The position numbers were made by a program, and so were the translations under genes. This document shows, piece after piece, positions 51,771 to 52,365 of a stretch of 52,365 bases of DNA. The notes under the pieces are model-generated. The model was not told the DNA's origin. It did no database searches and saw only the letters and a program-made list of their open reading frames with translations. The first letter of the stretch is position 1. Each line of letters starts with the position of its first letter. Origin of the DNA: Bacillus sp. FJAT-27916 (GTDB lineage: Bacteria; Bacillota; Bacilli; Bacillales; Pradoshiaceae); the NCBI RefSeq assembly GCF_001183965.1, contig NZ_LFZV01000001.1, positions 4,007,976 to 4,060,340 of the forward strand, in the 5' to 3' direction.

Positions 51771-51949
51771 ATCTTAAAATTAGAAAAATGGAGATAAAAA
51801 AATAAAACCGATCCATCCTCTGACCGTCAAAAATGATAAGCTGAGCTGCTTTTTAGAAGATATCTCGTTTTTTTGCCTTAAAATCTTCAAAAACCACACT
51901 ATTATTAGGCTTTTTTGATTTGTCCGCATCTCTACGATACCCTGAAAAC

Positions 51950-51981
51950 ACAAAAAAACCAGCTCACTACTGAACTGGTTT
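51950..51981 (-). terminator. Terminator of the degenerate 5S copy
   Basis: AAACCAGTTCA and TGAGCTGGTTT form an 11-bp stem (one wobble) with a long T run on the minus strand. It is nearly identical to the terminator of the next 5S gene. Confidence 0.85.
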
Positions 51982-51983
51982 CT

Positions 51984-52106
51984 GCTTGCCCGGCAACGTC
52001 CTACTCTCACAGGGGACGCGCAGCCCCAACTACCATCGGCGCGCGAGCTTAATTTCCGTATTCGGAACCTGATCGGCGATAAGCGATGAACCTCGACGTC
52101 GGCCGC
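51984..52106 (-). pseudogene. Degenerate second 5S rRNA copy
   Basis: About 80 bases of the 3' part match the adjacent 5S gene closely, including GAGAGTAGGACGTTGCC and CGCCGATGGTAGT. Two bases are lost near the GAAGAGC loop (now CGCGAGC), the invariant stretch reads CCGAATACGGAAATTAAGC, and beyond that the 5' third no longer resembles 5S rRNA. With its own terminator copy it looks like a decayed tandem duplicate. The upper limit is approximate. Confidence 0.7.
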
Positions 52107-52253
52107 ACTGGACTGAACGAGTGCGGACACCTTTCATTCCGGGCTTCACTCACTTGCCTTCTGGATCTCCTTGCTTCTCCCCAATCGGAGATGCCTGCTG
52201 CCAGTTCGGATAGACTTTATCAACTTTTATATTCTCTTTCGAGAAAATATAAA

Positions 52254-52286
52254 ACACAAAAAACCAGTTCACTACTGAACTGGTTT
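52254..52286 (-). terminator. Terminator of the upstream rRNA operon (after 5S)
   Basis: AAACCAGTTCA and TGAACTGGTTT form a perfect 11-bp stem with a 4-base loop; the minus strand continues TTTTGTG. Confidence 0.9.
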
Positions 52287-52287
52287 C

Positions 52288-52365
52288 GCTTGCCCGGCAA
52301 CGTCCTACTCTCACAGGGGCGTGAGCCCCAACTACCATCGGCGCTGAAGAGCTTAACTTCCGTGT
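52288..52365 (-). rRNA. 5S ribosomal RNA, 3' part (partial)
   Basis: The minus strand carries the standard 3' two-thirds of 5S rRNA (ACACGGAAGTTAAGCTCTTC, GCCGATGGTAGT, GAGAGTAGGACG). The gene leaves the window at 52365. It is the end of the rRNA operon that precedes csfB. Confidence 0.95.

Larger units (their letters stand above)
51557..51983. other. Gene-free stretch between csfB and the 5S-like copy
   Basis: No credible gene. Contents: the inverted repeat GTATGCC/GGCATAC (51586-51606); an AT-rich part; a phased short repeat (51681-51770); a T-rich part near 51860-51925; and the terminator of the 5S-like copy. Open frames crossing it are readings of the 5S and its flanks. Confidence 0.6.

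Noticed and set aside
51780-52338. Two minus-strand open frames (116 and 62 codons) at the right end
   Set aside because: Both read through the 5S rRNA copies and share the stretch VRVGRCRAS only because the rRNA is duplicated.

Overview
The window is a 52 kb block of core chromosome from an endospore-forming member of the Bacillaceae. Nearly every gene lies on the minus strand, and read from high to low coordinate the order matches the origin-proximal Bacillus subtilis segment from csfB to lysS. Many sporulation genes are present (csfB, yabG, sspF, spoVG, fin, spoVT, yabPQ, spoIIE, yabST) and the Shine-Dalgarno sequences are strong, but protein divergence and local gene differences show it is not B. 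subtilis itself. I cannot name the genus from sequence alone. The window starts inside a 16S rRNA gene and ends inside a 5S rRNA gene, so it looks like a whole contig bounded by two rRNA operons.

Layout, in the direction of transcription. (1) 52365-51506: end of an rRNA operon (partial 5S), a second degenerate 5S-like copy with its own terminator, and a 485-base non-coding stretch with a phased short repeat. (2) 51505-43607: csfB (anti-sigma-G), yaaO, tmk, darA, holB, ricT, yabA, trmNF, yazA, rsmI, then abrB on the plus strand, divergent from metG. (3) 43606-33573: metG, tatD, yabE, rnmV, ksgA, yabG, veg, sspF, ispE, purR, spoVG. (4) 33369-19106: glmU, prs, ctc, pth, fin, mfd, spoVT, yabM, yabN, rqcP, yabP, yabQ, divIC, yabR. 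(5) A plus-strand tRNA-Met/tRNA-Glu pair. (6) 18495-1649: spoIIE, yabS, yabT, tilS, hpt, ftsH, coaX, hslO, yacD, cysK, folP, folB, folK, yazB, dusB, lysS, then the leader and 5' part of the next rRNA operon.

The region joins housekeeping functions (translation and tRNA or rRNA modification, PRPP and purine salvage, folate, CoA, cell-wall and isoprenoid precursors, replication, transcription-coupled repair) with developmental control. Promoter-like sequences for several regulators can be read directly: Spo0A with a 21-bp spacer (spoIIE), Spo0A boxes (abrB), sigma-H (spoVG), sigma-F (csfB, yabS, probably fin), sigma-E (yabP), sigma-G (spoVT), sigma-K (yabG) and sigma-B (ctc). Compared with B. 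subtilis as I recall it, xpaC-yaaN, yaaR, yabJ and pabB-pabA-pabC are missing from their usual places.

I found no phage, insertion sequence, CRISPR array or obviously foreign island. The points most worth a second look are small: the degenerate tandem 5S copy, a 20-base phased repeat, a stem with strand-specific wobble pairs between ctc and pth, a Glu in place of the first conserved Asp in CoaX, an extra Spo0A box between metG and abrB, and a palindrome over the yabE promoter.
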